Below are positions 36,403-44,747 of a DNA stretch of 64,000 nucleotides, piece after piece (the first letter of the stretch is position 1; each line of letters begins with the position of its first letter). The stretch comes from Sphingobacterium sp. SYP-B4668 (GTDB lineage: Bacteria; Bacteroidota; Bacteroidia; Sphingobacteriales; Sphingobacteriaceae): contig NZ_CP115483.1 of the NCBI RefSeq assembly GCF_027627455.1, positions 3,100,001 through 3,164,000 of the forward strand, given 5' to 3'. The notes under the pieces are model-generated. The model saw only the letters and a list, made by a program, of their open reading frames with translations, searched no databases and was not told the origin of the DNA. The position numbers and the translations under genes are program-made.

Positions 36403-37317
36403 CTATGAGAACCTTTCTTGGGTGAGCTCCATATTTGCCATAGCTCCAGCTATATTACCGCTACTCACGGCATTGGCCACAGAACGCATCATATTAGTAC
36501 TGTCTCCACACGCAAAAATTCCTGGAATCGTTGTCTTCTGATGGGCATCTACTTTTATGTATCCTTGCTCATTAAGTTCACATCCCATCGATTCTGGGAT
36601 TAAGCATTGCTGCTCAAAGGGAACGGCTGCATAAATGGCATCAAAAGGTAGCAGTGCATCATTTTCGAAGAGCAAATGGGTCGCTTTTCCGTCTTGATGG
36701 ATAACTTTTGTAATTTTGGATTGAAAAATGTCGATTTTGTGCTTTTTAAACCTATTCATCTGCTCAGCGCTAAATTCAGCTTGTCCAGACGTCAATATAA
36801 TCAATTGATCTGTCAAATTATGTACTAAGGAGGCCAAGTGAGCAGCTCTCTCTCCATTCGCGATAAGACCTGTACTCTTGTTGCGAAATTCGTATCCATG
36901 ACAATAGGGACAATGGATAACTGATATACCCCAACATTCGGCAAAGCCCTGAATGTGTGGCATTTTATCGAGTATACCAGTTGCAAAAAGCAATTTACTG
37001 GAATTAAATATTTTTCCAGAAGCAGTCTCTATTTCAAAACCAAAATCAACGGACCTACCACTCGTTACCAAATCGTCACGAAAACTAACAGTGCTATACT
37101 GTTGCACCTGTTCCTTAGCAAGCCTAGCAATCTCAAGAGGTGTGTTACCGTCTTGGGTTAGGAAATTATGGGAATGTGGAGTTTGTCGATTACAGGGCTG
37201 CCCGCTATCGATTACAAGTACGTTTTTGAGTGAACGTCCCAAAGCCATTGCTGCAGAAAGACCCGCATAGCTTCCTCCGATAATAATTACGTCGAATTCA
37301 GTGTTGTGTACCATCAT
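36403..37317 (-). CDS. Thioredoxin-reductase-like NAD(P)/FAD-dependent oxidoreductase
   Basis: This 304-residue flavoprotein has an N-terminal FAD site (DVIIIGGSYAGLSAA), the redox pair Cys136-Pro-Tyr-Cys139 in HCPYCHGYEF and a second FAD motif (GIFACGDSTNMMRSVANAVSSGNIAGA). The NADPH-binding segment (TGLIANGERAAHLA) is diverged, since it lacks the usual GxGxxA. Close relatives are annotated as NAD(P)/FAD-dependent oxidoreductases of the bacillithiol-disulfide/TrxB-like group. It has its own promoter and is followed by a strong terminator, although it sits between the sigma and FecR genes. A role in redox protection is likely, and it is probably independent of the glycan locus. Confidence 0.88.
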   Translation of the reverse strand: MMVHNTEFDVIIIGGSYAGLSAAMALGRSLKNVLVIDSGQPCNRQTPHSHNFLTQDGNTPLEIARLAKEQVQQYSTVSFRDDLVTSGRSVDFGFEIETASGKIFNSSKLLFATGILDKMPHIQGFAECWGISVIHCPYCHGYEFRNKSTGLIANGERAAHLASLVHNLTDQLIILTSGQAEFSAEQMNRFKKHKIDIFQSKITKVIHQDGKATHLLFENDALLPFDAIYAAVPFEQQCLIPESMGCELNEQGYIKVDAHQKTTIPGIFACGDSTNMMRSVANAVSSGNIAGAMANMELTQERFS

Positions 37318-37390
37318 TAATTACCCCTATTAAATAGCCAAAAAAGCAGTCTCTAGCGCACGGAAAGATTTCCTTTCCTCTCGTGTGACA

Positions 37391-37420
37391 CAAAGGTATA
37401 GAAAAGAAAATAAAAAGCAA
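37391..37420 (-). promoter_or_regulatory. Bacteroidetes-type promoter of the thioredoxin-reductase-like gene
   Basis: Minus strand: TTG (37418-37420), 19-bp spacer, TACCTTTG (37391-37398), a perfect -7 match. The transcript would start near 37384. Its leader of about 67 nt contains a small inverted repeat (GGAAAGATTTCCTTTCC) at about 37360-37380. Confidence 0.68.
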
Positions 37421-37467
37421 CCAAGTTGCAAATAGATATATTAATTTGACTTAAAAATGAGGAACGG

Positions 37468-38115
37468 TTACCTTTTCAAGAAAAAATACATAACCAAAAT
37501 ATGTAAAAGGTCTCGATTTATTGGGTTTTTACGCATATGTTTCAGTGCTTGCGCCATATGGTTCTTGACCGTATTTTTGGAAAGATTGAGCTTTTCAGCA
37601 ATCTGTTGATGAGAAAGCCCGTCCAGCTTACTCAAGGTGAATACAATTTGTTGTTGAGTAGGGAGTTGGGAAACATAGGACTCAAGTTCTAGCGACAACT
37701 CTTTTCGGTCCAACATTTTATCTGCCTCTTCTGCATAAAGATCAATATGACAGAGCAATCTTTCAAAAGCAGATTTCGAGCGTTTTAAGCTTCTCAATTT
37801 ATTAAGTGCTTCTCGCTTTGCTAGGACATACAAATAAGGCCAAAGCTCAGAATTATGATCTACAACAGCTCTTTGAATCCATAATTTAAAAAAAACTTCC
37901 TGAACAACGTCTTCACTCCATCCTGTATCTTTCAACAGAAAAAAGGATAGATCAAAGACACGATCAGCATATCTACTATACAGCGTACCTAAAGCAGACT
38001 CATTATCCAGATTCATCTCGATAATCAACTCGCGGTCCGCCTTCGCATTATTCATATTCAAATGTAAGTTAGGTTTAGGTAGTGCAATCCAAACGGCTGA
38101 ATTGTGTATCGACAA
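37468..38115 (-). CDS. ECF RNA polymerase sigma-70 factor
   Basis: This open frame of 215 residues has region 2 (NESALGTLYSRYADRVFDLSFFLLKDTGWSEDVVQEVFFKLWIQR) and region 4 (SQLPTQQQIVFTLSKLDGLSHQQIAEKLNLSKNTVKNHMAQALKHMR). The likely true start is the ATG at 38055 (MNNAKADREL), because the first 20 codons look unconserved and a promoter-like element lies directly before that ATG. It should serve the FecR/STN-SusC locus downstream, although a separately transcribed oxidoreductase gene intervenes. Confidence 0.92.
   Translation of the reverse strand: MSIHNSAVWIALPKPNLHLNMNNAKADRELIIEMNLDNESALGTLYSRYADRVFDLSFFLLKDTGWSEDVVQEVFFKLWIQRAVVDHNSELWPYLYVLAKREALNKLRSLKRSKSAFERLLCHIDLYAEEADKMLDRKELSLELESYVSQLPTQQQIVFTLSKLDGLSHQQIAEKLNLSKNTVKNHMAQALKHMRKNPINRDLLHILVMYFFLKR
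38059..38087 (-). promoter_or_regulatory. Candidate promoter giving a near-leaderless sigma factor mRNA
   Basis: Minus strand: TTG (38085-38087), 18-bp spacer, TACATTTG (38059-38066). The -7 box ends four bases before the alternative ATG at 38055, so transcription from it would give an almost leaderless message. This holds only if the shorter start is used. Confidence 0.33.
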
Positions 38116-38338
38116 TCCCCATCAAGCCTAACAAGTTTAAGACATTTTTTGATTAAGAACGAATAATTTGAAAGAATTTAACACAAATACTGTTTTGTTA
38201 TTTTTCAACCAGCTGGGCACCATGCGTCACAACTAGCGAGTTTAGGAGAAATAGACTTATGGTATTTAACAATTGTGTATACGAATTGCATCCTAATCAA
38301 ATGATGTCAAAAAGGAAGGCCAGATGTGTTTCGACATT
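38116..38338. other. Intergenic stretch, no gene seen
   Basis: 223 bp between the CBM9-domain gene and the sigma gene. It is AT-rich near 38135-38210. A TTG..TATTTGTG pair with a 16-bp spacer (minus strand, around 38180-38210) is a weak promoter candidate. Confidence 0.35.
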
Positions 38339-39082
38339 TCAATCGTATCCAAATTGCAAGTATCCAAAGAAGGAAGGTGCGTGAAATTGGGGCTCCTGTA
38401 AAGCTATAGGACTCCAAGAGATGAAATGTGGAACCGCTAATTTATCTCCGCATTTATAAAAATTGGCCTTGACAACTTTACCATCTAATCGTTCAATTGT
38501 ATGTTTAAAGAATGTCGAATAGGGTATGACCGCGGCAAGCTCCCAGTTCACCGGTCCTTTCCTTTCTTCGAAGGGCTGCGTCCCCAGAGAGGACCAGCGC
38601 TTTACGTTTGCCAATACATTTGGTCCTGCAAATGTTCTATTTCCTGGTGTTCCACTCTCAATTAAGAGCTTTCCAATACAATTGAACTCCAAATTGTAGT
38701 ATAGATCATTTGACGAATCTGGTTGGATAAAAAATTCAACACAGGAATCCTCCCATACAGGGCCATTGTCTAAACTTGTCTTTGCTCGAACACTCTGTTC
38801 GACTACCTTAAAATGTAGTAGTATACCAAAGTCGCTATAAGCAATCCTAAATTTCACATCGGGTCGATAGGGATAGTCGGGCCAATTAACATTGGATATT
38901 TGATGGTATTCTAAATGGGTTTCATCAAAAACTCTAGGAATCATTGATGGGTCTGCTAAGTGCAAATCCAGTTTGTCTACGATCAGCTTTTTTGGTAGTT
39001 GTTGGGCCTCGGCATGGAGTCCCAACAAACAAATCAGATTAACCCAAAAGGACAATTTCTGTTTTTTTCTTAGTAATGTCAT
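38339..39082 (-). CDS. Secreted carbohydrate-binding protein, CBM9-like
   Basis: The start at 39082 is preferred because AGAAAGGAAGGG stands immediately before this ATG and the protein then opens with a normal signal peptide (MTLLRKKQKLSFWVNLICLLGLHAEA). An upstream ATG at 39112 would overlap the previous gene by 20 bp. The mature protein matches the CBM9-like fold found alone in Bacteroidota: VKFRIAYSDFGILLHFKVVEQSVRA, VWEDSCVEFFIQP, LYYNLEFNCIGKLL, WELAAVIPYSTF and the ending HAPSFFGYLQF. It may bind glycans for the GHL10 enzyme encoded just upstream. Confidence 0.82.
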   Translation of the reverse strand: MTLLRKKQKLSFWVNLICLLGLHAEAQQLPKKLIVDKLDLHLADPSMIPRVFDETHLEYHQISNVNWPDYPYRPDVKFRIAYSDFGILLHFKVVEQSVRAKTSLDNGPVWEDSCVEFFIQPDSSNDLYYNLEFNCIGKLLIESGTPGNRTFAGPNVLANVKRWSSLGTQPFEERKGPVNWELAAVIPYSTFFKHTIERLDGKVVKANFYKCGDKLAVPHFISWSPIALQEPQFHAPSFFGYLQFGYD

Positions 39083-39092
39083 CCCTTCCTTT

Positions 39093-40511
39093 CTATGATC
39101 TTTTCGTGCCATCGTTATTTACAAGCACAGGATCGACATTCCACCCTGACAATATACCACCGTAGAAATAAAAAGTCACCCAAAACTGTTTGTTACTTAC
39201 TTGTTCGGTAACAATATAACGATGGGTTACATCATAAGTCTCTACTGCCGTAAATTCTGAAAGAGCAATTTTCGGCAAGTTATCGTTCACTTGAGAGTTG
39301 GCAATAAGTTGTTGGATTCGGGTTTGAATCAAACGCATGACTCCTTCTTTCTTGAAGGGATCGATTTCGAGCTTCTTATTTCCAAGAACAGGCATCATCC
39401 CATTATTCGCGGCTCGTTTTGCTCGCGCACTGTCCGTGTAGGCTCTAAATTGTTGCTTGATTTTTGGATCTCGTAAGGTCTTGACGGTAAAAATCGATAT
39501 TCCCTGTGCGCCATTGTCCAATGCAGCATCCATAGCAGCAAACATCTCCGGCCCATCTATGGCCATCAATCCACAATATAAGGTTGTTCTTTCATTTTTG
39601 TCTTTGACGTTCTCCATGGTACAATCTTCGATGAAGCTCTTATCTTCGGTATAGAAACTACTATACACCATTGGAAATACAATATCCAGATTCCATTTTC
39701 CCCAATCCTGACGGACCATCCTGGAGGCCATCTTCGGGGTAGGAAATGGTGAAGCTGCCATCTTTTTTCCATGTTTGTGCACAACTTCTGCAATCATATT
39801 TGCAACCTCTGTTATCTGATCGCATCTAAATTGCCTCCATTTCAAATCCGTTGATGGGTCCTTTTGCGCTCTAGGATCATAACCATGCTGTTCCTTGAAC
39901 ATCCGTATTGCTTCTGGATGGTATCCATAATCCCAAGCAGCATATTCCCGATCTTGGACAATATCATATTTAGGCCATAAGGTGGTTGGCAAGACCACAT
40001 CTACATATCTGTGATAGTCAATAGCAATCCCTTGGAGTCCTTCTACCTTACAATAGGAGGCTATCTTTTCTTTGATATACTCACGCACTTCAGGTAATAC
40101 CGGAGACAAAAATTTATAATACCCCACATAAGCTGTAGTATCTGCTAGACTTTTTCCATTTCTATTCACGCTGAACCATTCGGGGTGCTCTTTTAATATT
40201 TTCTCACGATCATGCTCTAAGTTCATCGTCCACAACCAAGCGTATACTGCTATTCCATATTTCTGAGCAATAGGAATTGCTACTCGATAATCATCAGGAG
40301 TGGGTGCATTCAACATTACGCCGTCAATCCCTAACTCTTGCATTTCACGACAAATGGAATCAAAATTATTACCGGGTTTATAATCCAACCAGGTCCAAAA
40401 CATCGGATATTCTTGAGAAGGGGATTCCTTTTTTAGATTGCATGACGTAAATAAAAAAGCGAAAACCAATAACACGACAAAGCACTTTGTTGATAGGGTT
40501 CGAATGATCAT
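39093..40511 (-). CDS. Family 10-like glycosidase lipoprotein (GHL10/DUF187 type)
   Basis: This 472-residue protein has a lipoprotein signal (FAFLFTSCNLKKE). A TIM barrel follows: MFWTWLDY, MQELGIDGVMLNAPTPDDYRVAIPIAQKYGIAVYAWLW, LQGIAIDYHRYVDVVLP, KKMAASPFPTPKMASRMVRQDWGKWNLDIVFPMVYSSFY and GAQGISIFTVKTL. The IAIDYHRY and FPMVY segments resemble the acidic-residue strands of GHL10-type glycosidases. The natural substrate is unknown. It is second in an operon, 11 bp after the DUF5009 gene and just before the CBM9 gene. Confidence 0.8.
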   Translation of the reverse strand: MIIRTLSTKCFVVLLVFAFLFTSCNLKKESPSQEYPMFWTWLDYKPGNNFDSICREMQELGIDGVMLNAPTPDDYRVAIPIAQKYGIAVYAWLWTMNLEHDREKILKEHPEWFSVNRNGKSLADTTAYVGYYKFLSPVLPEVREYIKEKIASYCKVEGLQGIAIDYHRYVDVVLPTTLWPKYDIVQDREYAAWDYGYHPEAIRMFKEQHGYDPRAQKDPSTDLKWRQFRCDQITEVANMIAEVVHKHGKKMAASPFPTPKMASRMVRQDWGKWNLDIVFPMVYSSFYTEDKSFIEDCTMENVKDKNERTTLYCGLMAIDGPEMFAAMDAALDNGAQGISIFTVKTLRDPKIKQQFRAYTDSARAKRAANNGMMPVLGNKKLEIDPFKKEGVMRLIQTRIQQLIANSQVNDNLPKIALSEFTAVETYDVTHRYIVTEQVSNKQFWVTFYFYGGILSGWNVDPVLVNNDGTKRS

Positions 40512-40522
40512 GATGTGTTTGT

Positions 40523-41752
40523 TTAGATTTTAAGTTTAATATTATATTTCTCGAGCAGGCCAGCTGTAAAAATAACGAACCAAGAAAAAATCAAACAGTT
40601 GAGCAGACCAATTGCTCCGTGAGCTAAACTTTGGGGCAATGTCAGACTGCCTAGTGAGGCGATAGCGTAGAAAACATAGGGGATTAAATAGGTGGTTAAC
40701 GTGGCAGTACCAGCTGGTTTAATATAACTAAACCATCCCGTCCATTTCCTAGCGACTAGTAGGTCCATGAGGACGTAAAGCAATATAGCAATAGCTACAA
40801 CATAAAAAAACCAGGGAGGGGTGGCACCAATCTTAGATATAATCCAATAGTTATGCGCCACAAATCCAATTATAGCAGAAAGTAGTGCCGTTACAGACAA
40901 TATGATCCATACCCGAGGTTTTGGCTTATCAACGAAACGAGCTAAGGATACGGATAACATCACCCCTGCCATAGTAAAAGCCGGTAATACTCCATTTCCA
41001 ATGTGGAAAAGTGAAATAAATCCATCTATAAAATTGCCTTGAGGCAAATTGAATATGCTCAAACCGCCAAGCTCTTGACGCATTGGCGTCCTAAAAAATG
41101 CGACAGCCAACAAAAAAAACAAGGCCGCCCAAAGATACCGCACCTGGCTTCTACCTAATACATATATGATAGAACAACACGCATACGCAAACCCAATCAT
41201 TCCCAAAATACCCCATTTAGCACCAAATATAGCACCATCAGAACTACGAAATGTAATCGCTAAATAACATAGAATAGAAACTCCTATCCCCTTGATTAGG
41301 AGAATAGCATATTTATTTTTGAAATTGACTTTTGTATAGTCATTCCAGACAGCCAAGAACCCGAGAACCATCAAAATCCAATACACTCCAATGGGATACG
41401 GCACAGATACAGCCAAGCGGGACTCAGAGTTGCCGATAAACGCCCCCATCATCAATAGCGCAAAGGTACGTCCAAATATATGTGTCAATGTCGATTCTAT
41501 ACTTAGTCCTTTCGCAATTCGACGCTCTATAGCATAAGGAATAGATAATCCAACAGCAAAAAGAAAACAAGGAAACACCACATCGGCAAGTCCCATAAAA
41601 TCTTCTCCATACGCAGCATGTTCTAAGACATGAGGCACATCACTAATCTTCCAGAAATCATTCACAAAAATCATAACAAACATGGTAAAAGCCCGTAACA
41701 TGTCAATGGCTAGATTCCGTTGTTTATAAAATGTATTGTCCATGGCGATCAT
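40523..41752 (-). CDS. DUF5009/heparan-alpha-glucosaminide N-acetyltransferase-like membrane protein
   Basis: This 409-residue membrane protein has about ten to eleven hydrophobic helices. The opening (RNLAIDMLRAFTMFVMIFVNDFW, then GLADVVFPCFLFAVGLSIPYAIERRI) is diagnostic of the DUF5009/HGSNAT-like acyltransferase group. Such enzymes move acetyl groups from cytoplasmic acetyl-CoA to sugars across the membrane. First gene of the operon with GHL10 and CBM9 genes, it is preceded by a terminator for the DUF1349 gene. Acetylation or modification of the released sugar is inferred from context only. Confidence 0.85.
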   Translation of the reverse strand: MIAMDNTFYKQRNLAIDMLRAFTMFVMIFVNDFWKISDVPHVLEHAAYGEDFMGLADVVFPCFLFAVGLSIPYAIERRIAKGLSIESTLTHIFGRTFALLMMGAFIGNSESRLAVSVPYPIGVYWILMVLGFLAVWNDYTKVNFKNKYAILLIKGIGVSILCYLAITFRSSDGAIFGAKWGILGMIGFAYACCSIIYVLGRSQVRYLWAALFFLLAVAFFRTPMRQELGGLSIFNLPQGNFIDGFISLFHIGNGVLPAFTMAGVMLSVSLARFVDKPKPRVWIILSVTALLSAIIGFVAHNYWIISKIGATPPWFFYVVAIAILLYVLMDLLVARKWTGWFSYIKPAGTATLTTYLIPYVFYAIASLGSLTLPQSLAHGAIGLLNCLIFSWFVIFTAGLLEKYNIKLKI

Positions 41753-41828
41753 AATTCAGTAGCTGTATAATCAAAAACATCAAATGTTCTGCGATACGTA
41801 TATATTCTTCAGGTTTATAATAAAAGAA

Positions 41829-41866
41829 TACCGGAAAGTGCAAATTGACATTGCGGCTTTCCGGTA
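41829..41866 (-). terminator. Intrinsic terminator of the DUF1349 gene
   Basis: TACCGGAAAG (41829-41838) pairs with CTTTCCGGTA (41857-41866). On the minus strand it is followed by TTCTTTTATTATAA. It separates the DUF1349 transcript from the DUF5009 operon. Confidence 0.75.
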
Positions 41867-41916
41867 CAATATAATAAAAATTTAAAAAGTAATCTTATAA
41901 ATCAAAATCCACTTGA

Positions 41917-42567
41917 TCAATCTGTATTTTCTTTTAACCACTTTAATCTCCTTTGGTCAGGAAGGTGTCGTACTGAGAAATGTTCAAATTTTGCCTCAAA
42001 ACCATTTCCATCTGGACAGGCCGCCATCATTCCAACCATCACAGGCGTATTATCTTGTAAGTATGCATTGCGCATCATGATATAGTTGATATCGTCAAAG
42101 GAATAAAACACTTCAACAGCGTCCAAACGTCTAACGGCTTTTATCCATACAAAAGGGATGGGCTTTTCTAAGCTAATAATACTCCAATCACTAGTTTGAT
42201 GGGTGACTACCGTACTCAAATTGAACTTTCCATCCACAAACTCGATTCCAGCTTTGATGTAATTTTCCTTATCAATGCGTAGCATGAGGCCCATTTGATC
42301 AAAGCGGGCCTTATAACCGCCCGTTATTTTGACTTTAACCTCAAACTCACCACCATATGTGGTGTAGTAAAACGGTGCATCATCAACGGTGAACCCATAA
42401 TGTGAAATACGCCAATAGTCACTTTGGGGTGTTACAAACATGCTGAGGACATTATCTTTTACTTCCCATTTTGTTGGTTGATTAAACCACTGTAACTTCT
42501 CCAGATTTTGAGCCTTCGCAATTTGGAGGCAGGTCATTACGAGGAGACCTAATATTAATTTTTTCAT
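41917..42567 (-). CDS. DUF1349 (LamG-like) secreted protein
   Basis: This 216-residue protein has a signal peptide (KKLILGLLVMTCLQIAKAQ). The fold motifs of DUF1349 are present: LQWFNQPTKWEVKDNVLSMFVTPQSDYWR, GEFEVKVKITGGYKARFDQMGLMLRIDKENYIKAGIEFVDG, AVEVFYSFDDINYIMMRNAYLQDN and VGMMAACPDGNGFEAKFEHFSV. It has a concanavalin-type beta-sandwich, proposed to bind or cleave glycans. It is transcribed alone from a good promoter and divergent from a LuxR-type regulator that may control it. It may act with the GHL10/CBM9 products, given the shared neighbourhood. Confidence 0.87.
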   Translation of the reverse strand: MKKLILGLLVMTCLQIAKAQNLEKLQWFNQPTKWEVKDNVLSMFVTPQSDYWRISHYGFTVDDAPFYYTTYGGEFEVKVKITGGYKARFDQMGLMLRIDKENYIKAGIEFVDGKFNLSTVVTHQTSDWSIISLEKPIPFVWIKAVRRLDAVEVFYSFDDINYIMMRNAYLQDNTPVMVGMMAACPDGNGFEAKFEHFSVRHLPDQRRLKWLKENTD

Positions 42568-42606
42568 TTTATTGTATTGAAAATAACCATGTGATTTTTA
42601 CATTAA

Positions 42607-42637
42607 CAAAGGTATATTAGCACCTATTAACAATCAA
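42607..42637 (-). promoter_or_regulatory. Bacteroidetes-type promoter of the DUF1349 gene
   Basis: Minus strand: TTG (42635-42637), 20-bp spacer, TACCTTTG (42607-42614), a perfect -7 match. The predicted leader is about 33 nt. The site lies in the 96-bp space shared with the divergent LuxR-type gene. Confidence 0.72.
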
Positions 42638-42663
42638 TACTGATAAATAACCATTTTTATGGT

Positions 42664-43437
42664 ATGAAAAATATCGCAAACATTCTAAATAATAAACTTC
42701 TAAAGCAGATTTTCGATAACCCTTCTGACTCGACAACACAGCTTTCACAATGTCAATATATTGCCCAGCTGTATGCGCATGTGGAGAATGCGATTGCAGT
42801 GCTCAGTGATTTGAAAAGCAATAAGAGCTATATATACAACGGCGGAATAGCGGCGACCTTGGGAATATCAGAAGATGTAAGCACTACAAAAATTGATTCA
42901 ATATGGGAAGAAGAAATTCTAAATCGAATCCATCCAGACGACTTAATACACAAGCATATGCTGGAACTGCAGTATTTTCATTTTCTAAAAACCATACCTA
43001 TTGCTGACCGCTATCACTACCATGTGGTCAGCAATTTGCGCATGCGCAATCAATCCAATCAATATGTGACTGTACTTCACCGTATGCTTTATATACGTAA
43101 TTTACCAAATGGCAGTATATGGCTTGCCTTGTGCTTATATAATTTTTCGCTCTCAGCCGCGCAGACAACGCTCTATGAAGGATATATTGTCAACACGATC
43201 ACTGGACAGGTAATCAAGTCTGAAAAACAAGAGAATGGTAATCTCTTATCGAAAAGAGAGATGGAAATCCTGCAGCTTATTAAAAATGGGAAAAAAAGTA
43301 GGGAAATCGCCAATATTTTATCGATTAGCTTGAACACAGTCAATCGACATCGGCAAAACATTCTTGAAAAACTACGAGTTGGCAATTCAATAGAGGCTTG
43401 TCGTATTGCAACTACGCTTCATTGGCTACCGTCTTAG
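42664..43437 (+). CDS. LuxR-family transcriptional regulator with PAS-like sensor domain
   Basis: This 257-residue protein has an N-terminal domain (about 25-175: IAQLYAHVENAIAVLSDLKSNKSYIYNG, then WEEEILNRIHPDDLIHKHMLE, then RYHYHVVSNLRMRNQ) that looks PAS-like. The C-terminal LuxR helix-turn-helix reads LLSKREMEILQLIKNGKKSREIANILSISLNTVNRHRQNILEKL. This architecture is common in Bacteroidota one-component regulators. No receiver domain is present, so a ligand rather than phosphorylation is likely. It is divergent from the DUF1349 gene, its most probable target. Confidence 0.88.
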   Translation: MKNIANILNNKLLKQIFDNPSDSTTQLSQCQYIAQLYAHVENAIAVLSDLKSNKSYIYNGGIAATLGISEDVSTTKIDSIWEEEILNRIHPDDLIHKHMLELQYFHFLKTIPIADRYHYHVVSNLRMRNQSNQYVTVLHRMLYIRNLPNGSIWLALCLYNFSLSAAQTTLYEGYIVNTITGQVIKSEKQENGNLLSKREMEILQLIKNGKKSREIANILSISLNTVNRHRQNILEKLRVGNSIEACRIATTLHWLPS

Positions 43438-43452
43438 CATATTTTCCAAGAC

Positions 43453-44010
43453 TTAGATCAGGGTAAAATCTTCTATTTTTTTGGCCGCATACCTTAAAGT
43501 ATGTGCTGTGTCTCCAGGCTTACGACTCGCTATCAACGCTTGGCCTAAATCTAGTCTGTAAGTCTTCAAACAGGATTTGATACTTGATATAGCCTTATCT
43601 TCATCTACGACATTGCAAAATATATTGAGTTTCTTATTTCCAATATCATGTCCGTCCACCTCCCCCAGTCCATACCATCCTAAATGCTGATTTAGATATT
43701 CCGAAGCTTTTTCTTTCAGCCAAAGGTCACGCTTACTGCCCATCGCACTCTTCAACGGATATTGTACAACGACAGAAACCAATTTCTCAACAGGAAAATG
43801 CGCATAATCTTCGGCCAAGGCCCTATTTTCAAAATCGTGAAATAAACTTTCCAATTCAGAGAAATGATTGAGCTTAACAGATTCAATCTTACCTTGATAT
43901 CCAACTTTTCCATGATGTACGAAACAGCAAGATTTGGATTCATCAAACCAAATTTCCCTGTATATCAATTGGTTACAAAGGTTTTGCTTATAAAGCTTTA
44001 TCATATCCAC
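43453..44010 (-). CDS. Hypothetical protein with WGR-like N-terminus
   Basis: This 185-residue cytoplasmic protein starts YKQNLCNQLIYREIWFDESKSCCFVHHGKVGYQGKIESVKL, which resembles a WGR module (a strand pattern with GKVGYQGK in place of the WGRIGYxG core). The C-terminal half (KEKASEYLNQHLGWYGLGEVDGHDIGNKKLNIFCNVVDEDKAISSIKSCL) is an alpha/beta segment of a kind seen in DUF-type proteins related to polymorphic-toxin neighbourhoods. The function is not known. It converges with the LuxR gene (15-bp gap). Confidence 0.68.
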   Translation of the reverse strand: MDMIKLYKQNLCNQLIYREIWFDESKSCCFVHHGKVGYQGKIESVKLNHFSELESLFHDFENRALAEDYAHFPVEKLVSVVVQYPLKSAMGSKRDLWLKEKASEYLNQHLGWYGLGEVDGHDIGNKKLNIFCNVVDEDKAISSIKSCLKTYRLDLGQALIASRKPGDTAHTLRYAAKKIEDFTLI

Positions 44011-44150
44011 AATATTTTCTTAAAAGATAGCCGAAATAACAAATAAAATATCGTAAAATAGAACTAGACGGTCATTGTTTCGAAATCCCTATAGGTAGTG
44101 TGTGTAAAATTTAATTCAAGAAAACAAATGGTGATTATCGTTTTATATTA

Positions 44151-44747
44151 TCAGTGACCCTTCCACATAATCTGCGCGTGAAACAGAATGGTCTTATCCA
44201 CCAAATTATAGTCGTTATCATAAATCGGATTATAGAAAACCACGTATAATGGTCTATTTATATTTTGCAAAGCAACCTGTTCTTTGCTCTCGAGAACATC
44301 AAGCTTTGCTACACTTCTTTTGGCAATCCATTGGGATGCTGTTCCTTTCGCATCCTTATCGAAGCGATGATCACCTGGATTACTATAATACCAATAGCTA
44401 GGGGCATCGTTACTAATACACATAATCTGTTCAGGATTGAATAGCGCATCGGCCATTCCAGTATTTTCGAACCAAGTGACCTCTAGATCCGCTTTTTGTA
44501 TTGCAGATAGATACACATCTTCATCGAAAGTCGCTCCAATCAAAAAACCTTCTAGCTGATTAGCCGTTATCAAAAATGTAAAGGGAGACTTTTGAAGTTG
44601 GTATCTATTTTCTTCAGCAGCTACCTTTTTCTGCCCTTGTAGAATCGATACGGTCAACTGCTGTCCATGTACCAATAAATTACTTCCAACAAGTACTAGG
44701 GCTATTGTCATCTCTTTAATCGATCTCTTCATTTCTTTTTTCTTCAT
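44151..44747 (-). CDS. Secreted hypothetical protein
   Basis: This 198-residue protein has a signal peptide after a basic start (MTIALVLVGSNLLVHGQQ). The mature part is beta-rich (LQKSPFTFLITANQLEGFLIGATFDEDVYL, VTWFENTGMADA, PLYVVFYNPIYDNDYN). No known domain is recognised. Its 5' end overlaps the 3' end of the WG/Sel1 gene by 32 bp, so the two are almost certainly co-transcribed and perhaps translationally coupled. Confidence 0.72.
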   Translation of the reverse strand: MKKKEMKRSIKEMTIALVLVGSNLLVHGQQLTVSILQGQKKVAAEENRYQLQKSPFTFLITANQLEGFLIGATFDEDVYLSAIQKADLEVTWFENTGMADALFNPEQIMCISNDAPSYWYYSNPGDHRFDKDAKGTASQWIAKRSVAKLDVLESKEQVALQNINRPLYVVFYNPIYDNDYNLVDKTILFHAQIMWKGH

